Shown piece after piece: positions 1 to 9,085 of a stretch of DNA of 64,000 nt. This stretch comes from Azonexus hydrophilus (GTDB lineage: Bacteria; Pseudomonadota; Gammaproteobacteria; Burkholderiales; Rhodocyclaceae). The position numbers were made by a program, and so were the translations under genes. Location of the stretch: NCBI RefSeq assembly GCF_001956855.1, contig NZ_MTHD01000004.1:310001-374000 (forward strand), given 5' to 3'. The notes under the pieces were generated by a model. It was not told where the DNA came from. It searched no databases and was given only the letters and a program-made list of their open reading frames with translations. Numbering within the stretch: the stretch's first letter is position 1; the number at the start of each line of letters is the position of its first letter.

Positions 1-378
1 ATGCCCACGACTGCCACGGCGCAGGAAAACCGTGTCGTTCTTTTCCGCCAGCCAGCCGATCACCGGCCAGTGGCGGACCTCTTCCTTGGACACAAACGCG
101 GCCGGAAAAGCAGCGTTGATCACCAGGATATCGACCCAGGAGATGTGGTTGGCCACCAGCAGGACGCCGGGCACGCAATGCGTCAGGTCAGCCTCGACTT
201 CGATCCCCAGGGCGTCGAGAAAAGCCGCCGCCCAGCTTTGCTTGAGCAAGCGGCGGCGACGGTCACCGCAAAGACGGAAGACGGTCAGCGAAACGATCAG
301 GCCGCTGACAAGAAGCAGCGCCACCCGGAACTGGCGGAAGGCGCGAATGAGTCTGCTGGTCTGGTTCAGGCTGTTTAT
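1..378 (-). CDS. olsA: Lyso-ornithine lipid / 1-acylglycerol-phosphate acyltransferase (partial)
   Basis: This is a PlsC-family acyltransferase cut by the left window edge, so only the N-terminal part is present. The minus-strand translation shows a hydrophobic segment (VALLLVSGLIVSLTVF) followed by the catalytic NHxxxxD block as VANHISWVDILV. The gene lies directly downstream of olsB, so the likely job is adding the second acyl chain to lyso-ornithine lipid at the inner membrane. A general lysophosphatidate acyltransferase role is the alternative. No ATG, GTG or TTG precedes the membrane segment in frame. The start is therefore unresolved: a non-standard codon near 378 or a GTG at 324. The family is seen in the sequence; the ornithine-lipid role is inferred from context. 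Confidence 0.75.
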   Translation of the reverse strand, partial: MNSLNQTSRLIRAFRQFRVALLLVSGLIVSLTVFRLCGDRRRRLLKQSWAAAFLDALGIEVEADLTHCVPGVLLVANHISWVDILVINAAFPAAFVSKEEVRHWPVIGWLAEKNDTVFLRRGSRGH

Positions 379-1127
379 CCCAGATAGTGTTTGGCGTAAC
401 GGCTGGCAACCTTGGCCATCGGCATCAGGATGGGCAAGTCGGCCGTGTTGAAATCAGGATCCCATGCCGGCTCACCGCAAATCCAGGCCCCTGCACGCAG
501 GTAACCCTTGATCAGCGGCGGAACTTCGGCCGGACGATCCTGCTGCAGGGCAGCCAGCGGCAGCGGACAACGCGGGAAGACCCGGTATTCCTGCGGCCCC
601 AGATGATCAGCAGCCAGCCGATTATACAGACTGGCGGCAGCATGCCCGCCGTCAGCCATGCTGATCGATGCGCAGCCGATCAGGTAATCGTGGCCCCGCT
701 CCAGCATGTACTGGGCAAGCCCGGACCACAGCAGGGTGATCGTCGCACCGGTGCGGTAATCCGGATGGACGCAGGAACGGCCGATCTCGACCATGCGCGA
801 GCGCAGATGCTGCAGCCGGGTCAGGTCGAATTCGTTTTCCGAGTAGTAACCGACCTGACGGGCATTTTCCGGCGGCAGGATACGATAGGTGCCGACGATG
901 TCGCCGCTCTGGGTATCGCGCACGACCAGATGCTCACAGTAGGGGTCGTAGATGTCGTGATCGACGCCCGGCGTACGGCTCGGCAGATTGGCGCCCATTT
1001 CACCGGCAAAGACTCGGTGACGCAGGCGCTGGGCTTCGAGAATGTCGCCCTGGCTGCGGGCAAAGCCGACAGCCAGGCTCTTCTTTTCGGGACGGGCACG
1101 TGCTGCCGTCTTGTGGATGCTTTCCAT
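375..1127 (-). CDS. olsB: L-ornithine N(alpha)-acyltransferase
   Basis: This 250-residue protein is a GNAT-fold acyltransferase of the OlsB/putative hemolysin family. The family transfers a 3-hydroxyacyl chain from ACP to ornithine, the first step of phosphate-free ornithine lipid synthesis. Recognisable blocks are QRLRHRVFAGEMGA near residue 35, YCEHLVVRD near 63, the VEIGRSCVHPDYRTG stretch near 112 and LIGCASI near 148. An AAGGAG ribosome site sits a few bases upstream of the ATG. The next gene downstream is the PlsC-family olsA, and the two frames touch at the olsB stop, so the pair forms a two-gene ornithine lipid operon. The GNAT assignment is strong; the substrate is inferred from the family and the pairing. 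Confidence 0.85.
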   Translation of the reverse strand: MESIHKTAARARPEKKSLAVGFARSQGDILEAQRLRHRVFAGEMGANLPSRTPGVDHDIYDPYCEHLVVRDTQSGDIVGTYRILPPENARQVGYYSENEFDLTRLQHLRSRMVEIGRSCVHPDYRTGATITLLWSGLAQYMLERGHDYLIGCASISMADGGHAAASLYNRLAADHLGPQEYRVFPRCPLPLAALQQDRPAEVPPLIKGYLRAGAWICGEPAWDPDFNTADLPILMPMAKVASRYAKHYLG

Positions 1128-1206
1128 GTTGTTCTCCTTTTTGCTATGGAGAACAGCATGAAAGATGCGTGTTACACGCCTATTGCCCGATCGTTACAGG
1201 CGGGTT

Positions 1207-2145
1207 TCAGACCGGCCAGGGCAGGCTGCCGAAGGCCTTGCGGTAACGCTCACCGATTTCCTCGCGGCTCGGCTGATGGTTCTGGCCACCGCGGTGGGCA
1301 ATCTTGATCGAGCCCATGACCGAAGCCAGACGCCCCGTGGTTGGCCAGTCGAAGCCGTTGGCGATACCGTAGAGCAGGCCGGCGCGATAGGCGTCGCCGC
1401 AGCCGGTCGGATCGACGATGGCATCCGGAGCAACGCACGGGATGTCGTAACGCTGGCCGTGGGTATGGATTTCCGAGCCTTCGCCACCGCGGGTGACGAT
1501 CAGCGCCTGCACTTCGGCTGCCAGTTGTTCGAGGCTGCGTCCCGTGCGATCGCAGGCGAGCTTCGCCTCGTAGTCGTTGAAGCAGGCGTAGTCAGCCAGC
1601 TTCAGAAAATCCATCAGGTCGTCGCCGCTGAACATCGGCAGTCCCTGACCCGGATCGAAAACGAACGGCACGCCAGCCGCAGCGAAATCGCGCGCGTGCT
1701 GCAGCATGCCTTCACGACCATCCGGGGCAACGATGCCGAGCTTCGCATTCGCGCGGTCAACCTTGTTCAGATGCGAAAAAGCCATCGCACCGGGGTGAAA
1801 GGCAGTGATCTGGTTGTCATCGAGATCGGTGGTGATGAAAGCCTGGGCGGTGAAGCTGCCGGGGACCTCACGGACGTGCGCACGCGTCAGACCAAGCTTG
1901 TCGAGACGATCGAGGTAGGCACGGGCATCGTCGCCAACCGTGGCCATGATCGTTGCGTCGCCGCCGAGCAGCATCAGGTTGTAGGCGATGTTGCCGGCAC
2001 AACCGCCGAATTCCCGACGCATCTCGGGAACCAGGAAGGCCACGTTCAGGATGTGGATCTGTTCCGGCAGGATGTGATTCTTGAAGCGGTCCGGAAAGAC
2101 CATGATGTTGTCGAAGGCCAGCGAGCCGCAGATCAGTGTCGTCAT
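1207..2145 (-). CDS. PfkB-family carbohydrate/nucleoside kinase
   Basis: The 312-residue product is a ribokinase-like (PfkB) kinase. It has the N-terminal GGCAGNIAYNLMLLG glycine-rich substrate motif near residue 47. Near the C-terminus is the signature DPTGCGDAYRAG, with the catalytic Asp in GCGDAYRAG and the anion hole. Betaproteobacterial homologues are often called adenosine kinase or sugar kinase. The exact substrate cannot be read from the sequence. It lies on the same strand as the DUF3426 and prmA genes, with a 9 bp gap to the DUF3426 stop, so it is probably cotranscribed with them. Confidence 0.8.
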   Translation of the reverse strand: MTTLICGSLAFDNIMVFPDRFKNHILPEQIHILNVAFLVPEMRREFGGCAGNIAYNLMLLGGDATIMATVGDDARAYLDRLDKLGLTRAHVREVPGSFTAQAFITTDLDDNQITAFHPGAMAFSHLNKVDRANAKLGIVAPDGREGMLQHARDFAAAGVPFVFDPGQGLPMFSGDDLMDFLKLADYACFNDYEAKLACDRTGRSLEQLAAEVQALIVTRGGEGSEIHTHGQRYDIPCVAPDAIVDPTGCGDAYRAGLLYGIANGFDWPTTGRLASVMGSIKIAHRGGQNHQPSREEIGERYRKAFGSLPWPV

Positions 2146-2154
2146 GTTTTGATT

Positions 2155-3201
2155 TCAGGGATAGAAAATGTAAAGGCGGTAGCCTGCGGCACCGATGCCG
2201 GAAGCCTCGATCCACAAACGTACGGAGGTCTCGCCATTGGCTGGGAAGGCAGCCTGCGGCGAACCCGGCGACAGGTAATCCGCTGCCCCGATCACCCGCC
2301 GGGCAACAACCTTGTCGTTCACGTCGGTCAGGGTCAGTTCCAGACTGGGCCAGGCCTGCGCATGAGTTGCGCGATTTTTCAGCGTGGCATTGAGGACAAA
2401 CAGTCCGCGCCCGTTATCCGACTGCAGATCGGACGTCTCGATGGAAACCAGCGCGGCATCCTGCGGCAACGGAACCTCAATAGCCAGGGCGGAATAGAGC
2501 GCCGCGGCAGCGGGCAGGCGCAGGACGACTTCGGTGCGGAAATGGTAGGCCAGCTGACCGCCGAGCATCAGCAGCAACAGGACAAAAACCAGCACGTAGG
2601 GCCAGACGGGCGATCTGGGCGTTGCGTCGTCAAAACTGCCGATTCCGTCGCTGGCCAGCGCACCGGCCGACCAACGATTGAAAGTCGTGCTGTCAGCCAG
2701 CTCCCGGATGGCAACCAGGCCAGCCTCGCGAGCGGCCTGAGTACTTTCCTCCGGCGTTTCTGCCAGCGGCGCGGCAAGTACGGGAGAGAGGTCATCTGCT
2801 GAAGGCGCAACAGGAAATGGGGCGACATCCTGCGGCATCTCGGCAAGCGGCTCGCCCGGCGAGGCAACGGGCATTTCCGGCATTTCCGGGACGTCGACCG
2901 CAAGCGGCGCGGGCTCTGCCGGGAGCGCTTCGGCAACCTCCCCGACGGTAACGGCACCAGAGTCTCCGGACCAGGATGTCGGCGCGACAGTTTCAACCGG
3001 CGGCGGCAAGTCCGGCACCTGAAGATCGTCCGGTGCTGCAGCGGTTTCGACCTGCAGATGATCGAAGGCGTTGAAAACTGTCTGGCAATGCCCGCAACGC
3101 ACCTTGCCGGCTTTCAGCCGCAACTGCTCGGAGGTGACCCGGAATACCGTGCCACACGCCGGGCAACGACTGCGGGTCAGGGCCGGACCCCGGCCAGACA
3201 T
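2155..3201 (-). CDS. Zinc-ribbon, single-membrane-span DUF3426 protein
   Basis: The protein is about 348 residues. It begins with an MJ0042-type zinc ribbon made of CPAC and CGHC pairs (around residues 14-36). A long acidic, proline/alanine-rich linker follows. Next comes one membrane span (VLVFVLLLLMLGGQL), then a C-terminal DUF3426 domain that would lie outside the cytoplasm. I chose the ATG at 3201 because it sits just ahead of the zinc ribbon and overlaps the prmA end by only 25 bases. An upstream ATG at 3243 would add 14 basic residues out of the prmA frame. Location directly after prmA is typical of betaproteobacteria. The function is not known. Confidence 0.8.
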   Translation of the reverse strand: MSGRGPALTRSRCPACGTVFRVTSEQLRLKAGKVRCGHCQTVFNAFDHLQVETAAAPDDLQVPDLPPPVETVAPTSWSGDSGAVTVGEVAEALPAEPAPLAVDVPEMPEMPVASPGEPLAEMPQDVAPFPVAPSADDLSPVLAAPLAETPEESTQAAREAGLVAIRELADSTTFNRWSAGALASDGIGSFDDATPRSPVWPYVLVFVLLLLMLGGQLAYHFRTEVVLRLPAAAALYSALAIEVPLPQDAALVSIETSDLQSDNGRGLFVLNATLKNRATHAQAWPSLELTLTDVNDKVVARRVIGAADYLSPGSPQAAFPANGETSVRLWIEASGIGAAGYRLYIFYP

Positions 3202-4067
3202 ACCCAGTCCTCGCGCACGTCGGCGACCTGCAGTGGAATCCACGGCGCATAGACGGCGATGATCTCGTCCGCCTGCTCGCGCAGGATGCCGGACAACGCC
3301 AGACGCCCGCCAGAGCGCACGTGGGCGCAGATGGCCGGGGCCAGAACTCGCAGGGGATTCGACAGGATGTTCGCCACGACGACATCATACTCGCCAGCCA
3401 GCGCCTGTGCTGAATCGGCGAAGCGGGCAACGACCCCGTTGCGCTCGGCATTGGCGTTGGCCGCCTCAACTGCTTGCGGGTCAATGTCGACACCGGCAAC
3501 GCTGGCCGCCCCGAGTTTCGCTGCCGCAATGGCCAGAATCCCCGAACCGCAACCGTAATCCAGCAGGGAATCGCCGACAGCAACGGTGCGTTCCAGCCAT
3601 TCCAGGCACAGCCGGGTCGTCGGATGCGAACCGGTACCAAAAGCCATGCCGGGATCGAGAATCAGATTGATCGCCGCCGGATCGGGTGACTCATGCCACG
3701 ACGGCACGATCCACAGACGGCCGGAAACACGGATCGGGTCGAATTGCGACTGGGTCAACTGCACCCAGTTCTGCTCGGCCACCGGCTCGACGGAATACGC
3801 CGGGACATCGGCCAGACCTACGCGGGCGGCCGCCTCGGCGAGCATCCCCGGGACATCGGCATCGGGCTCGAACAGCGCAACCACGCGCGAGTGCGTCCAG
3901 CCCGGCGTACTGACCGAACCCGGTTCGCCGAATTGCGGCTGCTCATCCGGCGTGCCGGCGTCGGCATCCTCGATGCTGGCCGACAGCGCGCCAATCTCGA
4001 TCAGCGCGTCGCAAACCGGTTCGGCACTCGCCGCATCGGTGAGGAAACTGACGTTTTGCCAGGCCAT
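3177..4067 (-). CDS. prmA: Ribosomal protein L11 methyltransferase
   Basis: The 296-residue protein matches PrmA in length and layout. An N-terminal substrate-recognition domain precedes a Rossmann methyltransferase domain with the SAM loop LLDYGCGSGILAIAA near residue 162 and the later NILSNPLRVLAP block. The DPGMAFGTGSHPTTRLCLEWL region just before the SAM loop is diagnostic of PrmA. It trimethylates lysines and the N-terminus of ribosomal protein L11. It follows accC by only two bases, which is the usual accB-accC-prmA order in this group. Confidence 0.95.
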   Translation of the reverse strand: MAWQNVSFLTDAASAEPVCDALIEIGALSASIEDADAGTPDEQPQFGEPGSVSTPGWTHSRVVALFEPDADVPGMLAEAAARVGLADVPAYSVEPVAEQNWVQLTQSQFDPIRVSGRLWIVPSWHESPDPAAINLILDPGMAFGTGSHPTTRLCLEWLERTVAVGDSLLDYGCGSGILAIAAAKLGAASVAGVDIDPQAVEAANANAERNGVVARFADSAQALAGEYDVVVANILSNPLRVLAPAICAHVRSGGRLALSGILREQADEIIAVYAPWIPLQVADVREDWVCLAGVRP

Positions 4068-4069
4068 GA

Positions 4070-5434
4070 CTATTGCTTGACCTCGCTCTTGTCGGCCAGC
4101 TTGTGCTCCAGATAATGGATGCTGGTGCCGCCTTCATTGAAGCGGGCGTCGAGCATCAGTTCCTGATGCAGCGCGATGTTCGTCTTGATCCCCTGAATGC
4201 TCATCTCGGACAGCGCGATGCGCATGCGGCGGATGGCCTGCTCACGGGTATCGCCATAAGCGATGACCTTGGCGACCATCGAATCGTAGTGCGACGGCAC
4301 GCGATAACCCTGGTAGATGTGCGAGTCGACCCGGATGCCGGGGCCGCCAGGCGGATGATAAAACTCGATCTTGCCGGGAGATGGCACGAACGTGAAGGGA
4401 TCTTCGGCGTTGATGCGACATTCGATCGCATGCCCGCGCAACACGATGTCCTTCTGCCGATAGCGCAGCTTTTCACCGGCGGCGACACGAATCTGTTCCT
4501 GGACGATATCGACACCGGTAATCATCTCGGTCACCGGATGCTCGACCTGGACGCGGGTGTTCATCTCGATGAAATAGAACTCGTTGTTTTCGTACAGGAA
4601 CTCAAAAGTCCCGGCGCCACGGTAACCGATCTTGCGGCAAGCCTCGGCACAGCGCTCGCCGATGCGGGCGATCAGGCGGGCGGGAATATGCGGCGCCGGC
4701 GCTTCTTCGATGACCTTCTGGTGGCGACGCTGCATCGAGCAATCGCGCTCGCCGAGATAGATGGCGTTCTTGTATTCGTCGGCCAGCACCTGGATTTCCA
4801 CGTGACGCGGATTTTCCAGGAATTTTTCCATGTAGACCGCAGGATTGCCGAAGAAACTGCCGGCTTCCTGACGAGTCATCTGTACCGCGTTGAGCAACGC
4901 GGCCTCGGTATGAACAACCCGCATGCCGCGACCACCACCACCGCCAGCGGCCTTGATGATCACCGGGTAACCAACGGCACGGGCGATCCTGATGATTTCC
5001 TTCGGATCTTCCGGCAAGGCGCCATCGGAACCGGGAACACAGGGCACACCGGCCGCCTTCATCGCATCCTTGGCCGAGACCTTGTCGCCCATCAGACGAA
5101 TGGTTTCAGCACGCGGCCCGATGAAGACGAAGCCAGAAGACTCGACACGTTCGGCGAAATCGGCATTTTCGGAAAGGAAACCGTACCCAGGGTGAATGGC
5201 CTCGGCATCAGTGACCTCGGCCGCCGAAATGATGGCCGGCACGTTCAGGTAACTCTGGGCCGACGGCGCCGGGCCGATGCAGACCGACTCGTCGGCCAGC
5301 TTGACGTACTTGGCTTCGCGGTCGGCCTCGGAATGGACAACCACGGTCTTGATGCCCAGCTCGCGACAGGCGCGCTGTATCCGGAGGGCAATTTCGCCCC
5401 GGTTGGCGATCAGAATCTTTTCGAACATCGCCAT
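4070..5434 (-). CDS. accC: Acetyl-CoA carboxylase biotin carboxylase subunit
   Basis: This is a full-length 454-residue biotin carboxylase that carboxylates the biotin on AccB in an ATP-dependent step of fatty acid synthesis. It opens with [16 protein letters not shown], has the glycine-rich ATP-grasp loop [12 protein letters not shown] near residue 160, and has the [14 protein letters not shown] active-site block near 290. Two in-frame ATGs (5434 and 5428) are possible; the second gives the more usual N-terminus. The gene starts two bases after the accB stop. A second, longer biotin carboxylase (pccA) is present near the right end of the window. Confidence 0.97.
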   Translation of the reverse strand: MAMFEKILIANRGEIALRIQRACRELGIKTVVVHSEADREAKYVKLADESVCIGPAPSAQSYLNVPAIISAAEVTDAEAIHPGYGFLSENADFAERVESSGFVFIGPRAETIRLMGDKVSAKDAMKAAGVPCVPGSDGALPEDPKEIIRIARAVGYPVIIKAAGGGGGRGMRVVHTEAALLNAVQMTRQEAGSFFGNPAVYMEKFLENPRHVEIQVLADEYKNAIYLGERDCSMQRRHQKVIEEAPAPHIPARLIARIGERCAEACRKIGYRGAGTFEFLYENNEFYFIEMNTRVQVEHPVTEMITGVDIVQEQIRVAAGEKLRYRQKDIVLRGHAIECRINAEDPFTFVPSPGKIEFYHPPGGPGIRVDSHIYQGYRVPSHYDSMVAKVIAYGDTREQAIRRMRIALSEMSIQGIKTNIALHQELMLDARFNEGGTSIHYLEHKLADKSEVKQ

Positions 5435-5436
5435 GA

Positions 5437-5889
5437 TCAGCCGATCACGAACAGCGGTTCACCAAATTCGACCGGCTCGCCGTTATCAAGCAGGATGGCC
5501 TTGATCACACCAGAGGCATCGGCTTCGATTTCGTTCAGCAACTTCATCGCCTCGATGATGCACAGCGTTTCACCCTGCTTGACCGTCTGGCCGATCTGCA
5601 CGAATGCTTCAGCACCGGGTGACGGCGAGCGGTAGAAGGTACCGACCATCGGCGACTTGACGACATGCCCCTCTGGCGTATCGTCCTCATCATCGAGATT
5701 GACCGAGGAAACAGCCGGCGCACCAGACGGCGCGGGCATCTGGGCCGGCATCGCGTACTGCATTGGTGCAGCAACGGCACCGTAGTGCTTGGCGATACGG
5801 ACCTTTTCCTCACCCTCGGTGACTTCCAGTTCCGAAATACCGGATTCCTGAACGAGGTCGATAAGTTTCTTCAGCTTGCGCAGATCCAT
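5437..5889 (-). CDS. accB: Biotin carboxyl carrier protein of acetyl-CoA carboxylase
   Basis: The 150-residue protein has an N-terminal helical segment ([18 protein letters not shown]), a proline/alanine-rich mobile linker near residues 45-70 and a C-terminal biotinyl domain. The biotinylated lysine lies in [12 protein letters not shown], near residue 116. It carries the carboxyl group between AccC and the AccAD transferase. It starts 54 bases downstream of aroQ and is followed by accC, so aroQ-accB-accC-prmA form one operon. Confidence 0.97.
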   Translation of the reverse strand: MDLRKLKKLIDLVQESGISELEVTEGEEKVRIAKHYGAVAAPMQYAMPAQMPAPSGAPAVSSVNLDDEDDTPEGHVVKSPMVGTFYRSPSPGAEAFVQIGQTVKQGETLCIIEAMKLLNEIEADASGVIKAILLDNGEPVEFGEPLFVIG

Positions 5890-5943
5890 GATGACTCCCT
5901 AAATTTTTGCGCATTTTGGGCGCATGATCACGACAGTTGTCGT

Positions 5944-6426
5944 TTACTGATCCAGATTGATTTTGTTGAGCAGGTATTCGAGGGCCAGGCGATAGCCCTC
6001 GTGACCCAGGCCGCAGATGACACCAATGGCCAGGTCGGAGAAATACGAGTGATGCCGGAACGACTCCCGGGCATGCACGTTCGATAGATGCACCTCGACA
6101 AAGGGGATGGCGACAGCCGCCAGCGCATCACGCAGCGCAACGCTGGTATGCGTGTAGGCGGCCGGGTTGATGATGATGGCGCGAACACCTTGTTCGCGCG
6201 CGGCATGAATGCGCTCGATCAGGGCACCTTCGTGGTTGCTCTGAAAAGCTTCCAGGTCAACACCGACACTTTCCGCCAGCCGGGCAAGCGTCAGGTTGAT
6301 GTCGGCCAGCGTCACGCTGCCGTAATGTTCGGGTTCACGAGTACCAAGCAGATTCAGGTTCGGGCCATGCACGACAAGGATGCGGGCCTTTTCCGTCGAC
6401 TTGGAAGCAGTTTTTCGCTTCGTCAT
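5944..6426 (-). CDS. aroQ: 3-dehydroquinate dehydratase, type II
   Basis: The 160-residue protein is a type II dehydroquinase of the shikimate pathway. It contains [21 protein letters not shown] near residue 16, with the catalytic Tyr in the HYG part, then [10 protein letters not shown] near 60 and [18 protein letters not shown] near 85. The family is dodecameric and cytoplasmic. The N-terminal ~14 basic residues ([13 protein letters not shown]) are an extension ahead of the conserved core, so a shorter start is conceivable. It heads the accBC-prmA operon, which is the usual arrangement. Confidence 0.96.
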   Translation of the reverse strand: MTKRKTASKSTEKARILVVHGPNLNLLGTREPEHYGSVTLADINLTLARLAESVGVDLEAFQSNHEGALIERIHAAREQGVRAIIINPAAYTHTSVALRDALAAVAIPFVEVHLSNVHARESFRHHSYFSDLAIGVICGLGHEGYRLALEYLLNKINLDQ

Positions 6427-6465
6427 ACCGGCAAGTTTGCCGCAAATCGCTGCAACTTGTCCAGT

Positions 6466-7056
6466 CTATTCCTTTAGTGAGAGGCGCAACTCGGCGGCCC
6501 GCATGCGCTCGCGTGGCCGCCCGTCGCGGTGTTTCATGCTGACCCGCTCAAGCTGTGGCGACAGGATGACCAGGTTGGCGTCAACGGTATCGGTTTCAAT
6601 CTGCAGTACGGCCTCGACCTTGTCGCTGCGCGGATCAACATGATTGACGTCGACCCCGCGGTTGAGCAGGAATATCTCGACTTCCTTCGCGCTGTCGGCA
6701 AACAGCAGAATGTCGATATGCGAGTGCTCGCCCGCCGTACCGTCCAGCACCGAGCCGGTCAGCCAGGGATTGAAGTCGACCAGCAACTCGAGCAGTTCGA
6801 GCGCCGAATGGCGCAAGGCCGCCAGCAATTCCGCATGACCTTCGTCCTGATACAGGCTGCGGTAGGCGCGCAGCTCGGCCTCGACTTCGGCATTGTCGGG
6901 AAATGCCGTGTGCTCCGGCAACCCCAGCTGGCGGGCTGCCTTCTTTTTGGCATGGTGATAGTCGCTGATACCGTCCTCGGCCATCAGGCGTGCGGCAGCG
7001 GCGGCGATGGCGGAGCGGGTTCCGGAACCCGTTCGAAGCCTTTCGTGGCGGGGCAT
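6466..7056 (-). CDS. Hypothetical protein with possible nucleotidyltransferase-like core
   Basis: I do not recognise this 196-residue protein with certainty. The N-terminal third is helical and basic (MAEDGISDYHHAKKKAARQL). The middle contains LTGSVLDGTAGEHSHIDILL near residue 100. That stretch resembles the G-S-x(n)-D-x-D pattern of the nucleotidyltransferase fold, with two acidic residues bracketing a beta strand. The C-terminus is basic (MKHRDGRPRERMRAAELRL). The gene is divergent from mpl, with 50 bases between the two starts. The fold guess is inference. Confidence 0.6.
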   Translation of the reverse strand: MPRHERLRTGSGTRSAIAAAAARLMAEDGISDYHHAKKKAARQLGLPEHTAFPDNAEVEAELRAYRSLYQDEGHAELLAALRHSALELLELLVDFNPWLTGSVLDGTAGEHSHIDILLFADSAKEVEIFLLNRGVDVNHVDPRSDKVEAVLQIETDTVDANLVILSPQLERVSMKHRDGRPRERMRAAELRLSLKE

Positions 7057-7106
7057 GATGTCTCGCTCAGGGTAGAATCGAGTCCATTCTAACCACAGTA
7101 CGTGAC

Positions 7107-8453
7107 ATGCACATTCACATTCTTGGCATCTGCGGCACCTTCATGGGCGGCATTGCCCAGCTGGCCGTTGCCTCAGGCCACCGCGTCACCGGCTGCGACG
7201 CCAATGTCTACCCACCGATGAGTGACCAGTTGCGGCATGCCGGCATCGAGCTCATCGAGGGCTTTGCCAGCGAACAACTGGCATTGAACCCGGACATTTT
7301 CGTCATCGGCAACGCAGTTTCGCGTGGCAATCCGTTGCTCGAAGTCATTCTCGACCGCGGCCTGCCCTATGTTTCCGGTCCGCAGTGGCTGGCCGAGAAC
7401 GTCCTGCAGGGAGGCTGGGTGCTGGCTGTCGCCGGCACCCACGGCAAAACAACAACCAGTTCGATGCTGGCGTGGATACTCGAAGACGCCAACATGGCGC
7501 CTGGCTTCCTGATCGGTGGCGTGCCGCTGAACTTCGGCGTTTCCGCCCGTCTCGGTGACACCCCTTTCTTCGTCATCGAAGCCGACGAGTACGACACGGC
7601 CTTCTGCGACAAACGCTCGAAATTCATTCATTACCGGCCGCGCACCGCCGTGCTGAACAATCTGGAATTCGACCACGCCGACATCTTCGCCGATCTGGCA
7701 GCGATCGAAACGCAATTTCACCACCTTGTACGCACGCTGCCAGAATCCGGACTGGTCGTCTCCAATGCCGCCGAGGCCAGCCTCGAGCGCGTGCTGGCGC
7801 GTGGCTGCTGGACACCGGTCGAACGCTTCAACGCAGCCGATGGCTATCGCACCGCAGGTGACGATGCCAGCGGCGAGCTGGTCCTTTACGGCGCCGACGG
7901 CGAAATCGGCCGTACCGTCTGGCAGTTGACCGGCGAACACAACCGGGCCAATGCCTGCGCTGCGCTACTCGCCGCCCGCCACGTCGGCGTGCCTTTTGCC
8001 AAAGGACTGGAAGCCCTGGCCCGCTTCGGCAACGTCAAGCGGCGCATGGAAGTCCGTGGCGTAGTGCGTGACATCACCGTCTATGACGATTTCGCCCACC
8101 ATCCGACGGCCATCGCCACGACTGTCGCCGGCCTGCGGCGCAAGGTTGGCGATGCGCGCATCCTGGCGGTTCTGGAGCCGCGGTCGAACACGATGAAACT
8201 GGGCACGATGAAGTCGCAGTTGCCGGACAGCCTGCGCGAAGTCGATGTCGCCTACTGTTACGCCGGCAACCTTGGCTGGGACGCCGGGGAAGCGCTGGCG
8301 CCGATGGGCGACCGCGCCTGCGTCCACGACGATCTCGACGCGCTGGCCGCAGCCGTCACCGAAGCCGCCCGACCGGGCGATCACATCCTGGTGATGAGCA
8401 ATGGCGGTTTTGGCGGCATACACAACAAACTGCTGGAAAGGCTTTCTGCATGA
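7107..8453 (+). CDS. mpl: UDP-MurNAc:L-Ala-gamma-D-Glu-meso-DAP ligase
   Basis: The 448-residue Mur-ligase family protein starts MHIHILGICGTFMGG, which is characteristic of Mpl. It carries the ATP loop VAGTHGKTTTSSML near residue 110, the central NNLEFDHADIF block near 190 and HHPTAIATTVAGLR near 330. Mpl reattaches recycled murein tripeptide to UDP-MurNAc in the cytoplasm. It overlaps the following sco1-like gene by four bases (ATGA), so the two are translationally coupled. Confidence 0.95.
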   Translation: MHIHILGICGTFMGGIAQLAVASGHRVTGCDANVYPPMSDQLRHAGIELIEGFASEQLALNPDIFVIGNAVSRGNPLLEVILDRGLPYVSGPQWLAENVLQGGWVLAVAGTHGKTTTSSMLAWILEDANMAPGFLIGGVPLNFGVSARLGDTPFFVIEADEYDTAFCDKRSKFIHYRPRTAVLNNLEFDHADIFADLAAIETQFHHLVRTLPESGLVVSNAAEASLERVLARGCWTPVERFNAADGYRTAGDDASGELVLYGADGEIGRTVWQLTGEHNRANACAALLAARHVGVPFAKGLEALARFGNVKRRMEVRGVVRDITVYDDFAHHPTAIATTVAGLRRKVGDARILAVLEPRSNTMKLGTMKSQLPDSLREVDVAYCYAGNLGWDAGEALAPMGDRACVHDDLDALAAAVTEAARPGDHILVMSNGGFGGIHNKLLERLSA

Positions 8454-9037
8454 ACCGACGCGATTTCATCGCCCTGCTGCCGGCACTGGCGCTGGCAGGC
8501 TGCGGCCAGAGCGCACCGCGCTTCAACAACACCGACCTGTCGGCCGGCAACATCTTCCCGACGGCAAATTTGTTCGACGGCACTGGTCGACCGCGCAATT
8601 TCGAGGAATTCCGCGGCAAGGCGGTATTTGTCTTCTTCGGCTACACCAGTTGCCCGGACATCTGCCCGACGACGCTGCGCAAGTACGCCAGCCTGCTGCG
8701 CAACCTGCGCGACAAGGAAATGGCCAAGGTGCAGGTGCTGTTCATCACCGTCGACCCGGAGCGCGACACCCCGGAACGCACCGATACCTTCGTCAAATGG
8801 TTCAATCCAAACTTCATCGGCCTTTCCGGCACGGAAGAGCAGATCGCAGCAGTAGCCGCCCAGTTCAAGGTCGTTTACAGCAAAAAGACCGTCGAAGGCG
8901 GCATGGGTTACGTCATCGATCACACTGCCGCCGCCTACCTGATCGATCCGAAGGGACAGTTGCGCCTGGCCATTCCGGAAGCGGCATTGCTCGAACCGAT
9001 CAGCGCCGACCTGCGCACCTTGCTCGAGGAAAAATAA
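8450..9037 (+). CDS. Sco1/SenC-family copper/thiol protein, lipoprotein
   Basis: The 195-residue protein has a lipoprotein-type export signal ending in LALAGC, so the Cys at about residue 18 is likely lipidated. The thioredoxin-fold body carries the Sco copper site, CPDIC in GYTSCPDICPTTLRKYA near residue 67, and the distal His in VIDHTAAAYLID near 160. Sco proteins deliver copper to the CuA site of cytochrome c oxidase or act as periplasmic thiol reductases. It overlaps mpl by four bases and ends just before a strong hairpin terminator. Confidence 0.93.
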   Translation: MNRRDFIALLPALALAGCGQSAPRFNNTDLSAGNIFPTANLFDGTGRPRNFEEFRGKAVFVFFGYTSCPDICPTTLRKYASLLRNLRDKEMAKVQVLFITVDPERDTPERTDTFVKWFNPNFIGLSGTEEQIAAVAAQFKVVYSKKTVEGGMGYVIDHTAAAYLIDPKGQLRLAIPEAALLEPISADLRTLLEEK

Positions 9038-9038
9038 G

Positions 9039-9060
9039 AAACCCCGCCGTGGCGGGGTTT
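9039..9060. terminator. Bidirectional rho-independent terminator
   Basis: A perfect inverted repeat, AAACCCCGCC then GGCGGGGTTT with a two-base centre, begins 2 bases after the sco1-like stop. It lies between the convergent sco1-like gene and maeB, so it can serve both strands; the A- and T-flanks supply short U tracts either way. Confidence 0.85.
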
Positions 9061-9085
9061 CGCTAGTGCAACCCGGATCGGGCAA

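Noticed and set aside
1165-2802. 545-residue open frame antisense to the PfkB kinase and DUF3426 genes
   Set aside because: It spans two real genes on the other strand and has no family features.
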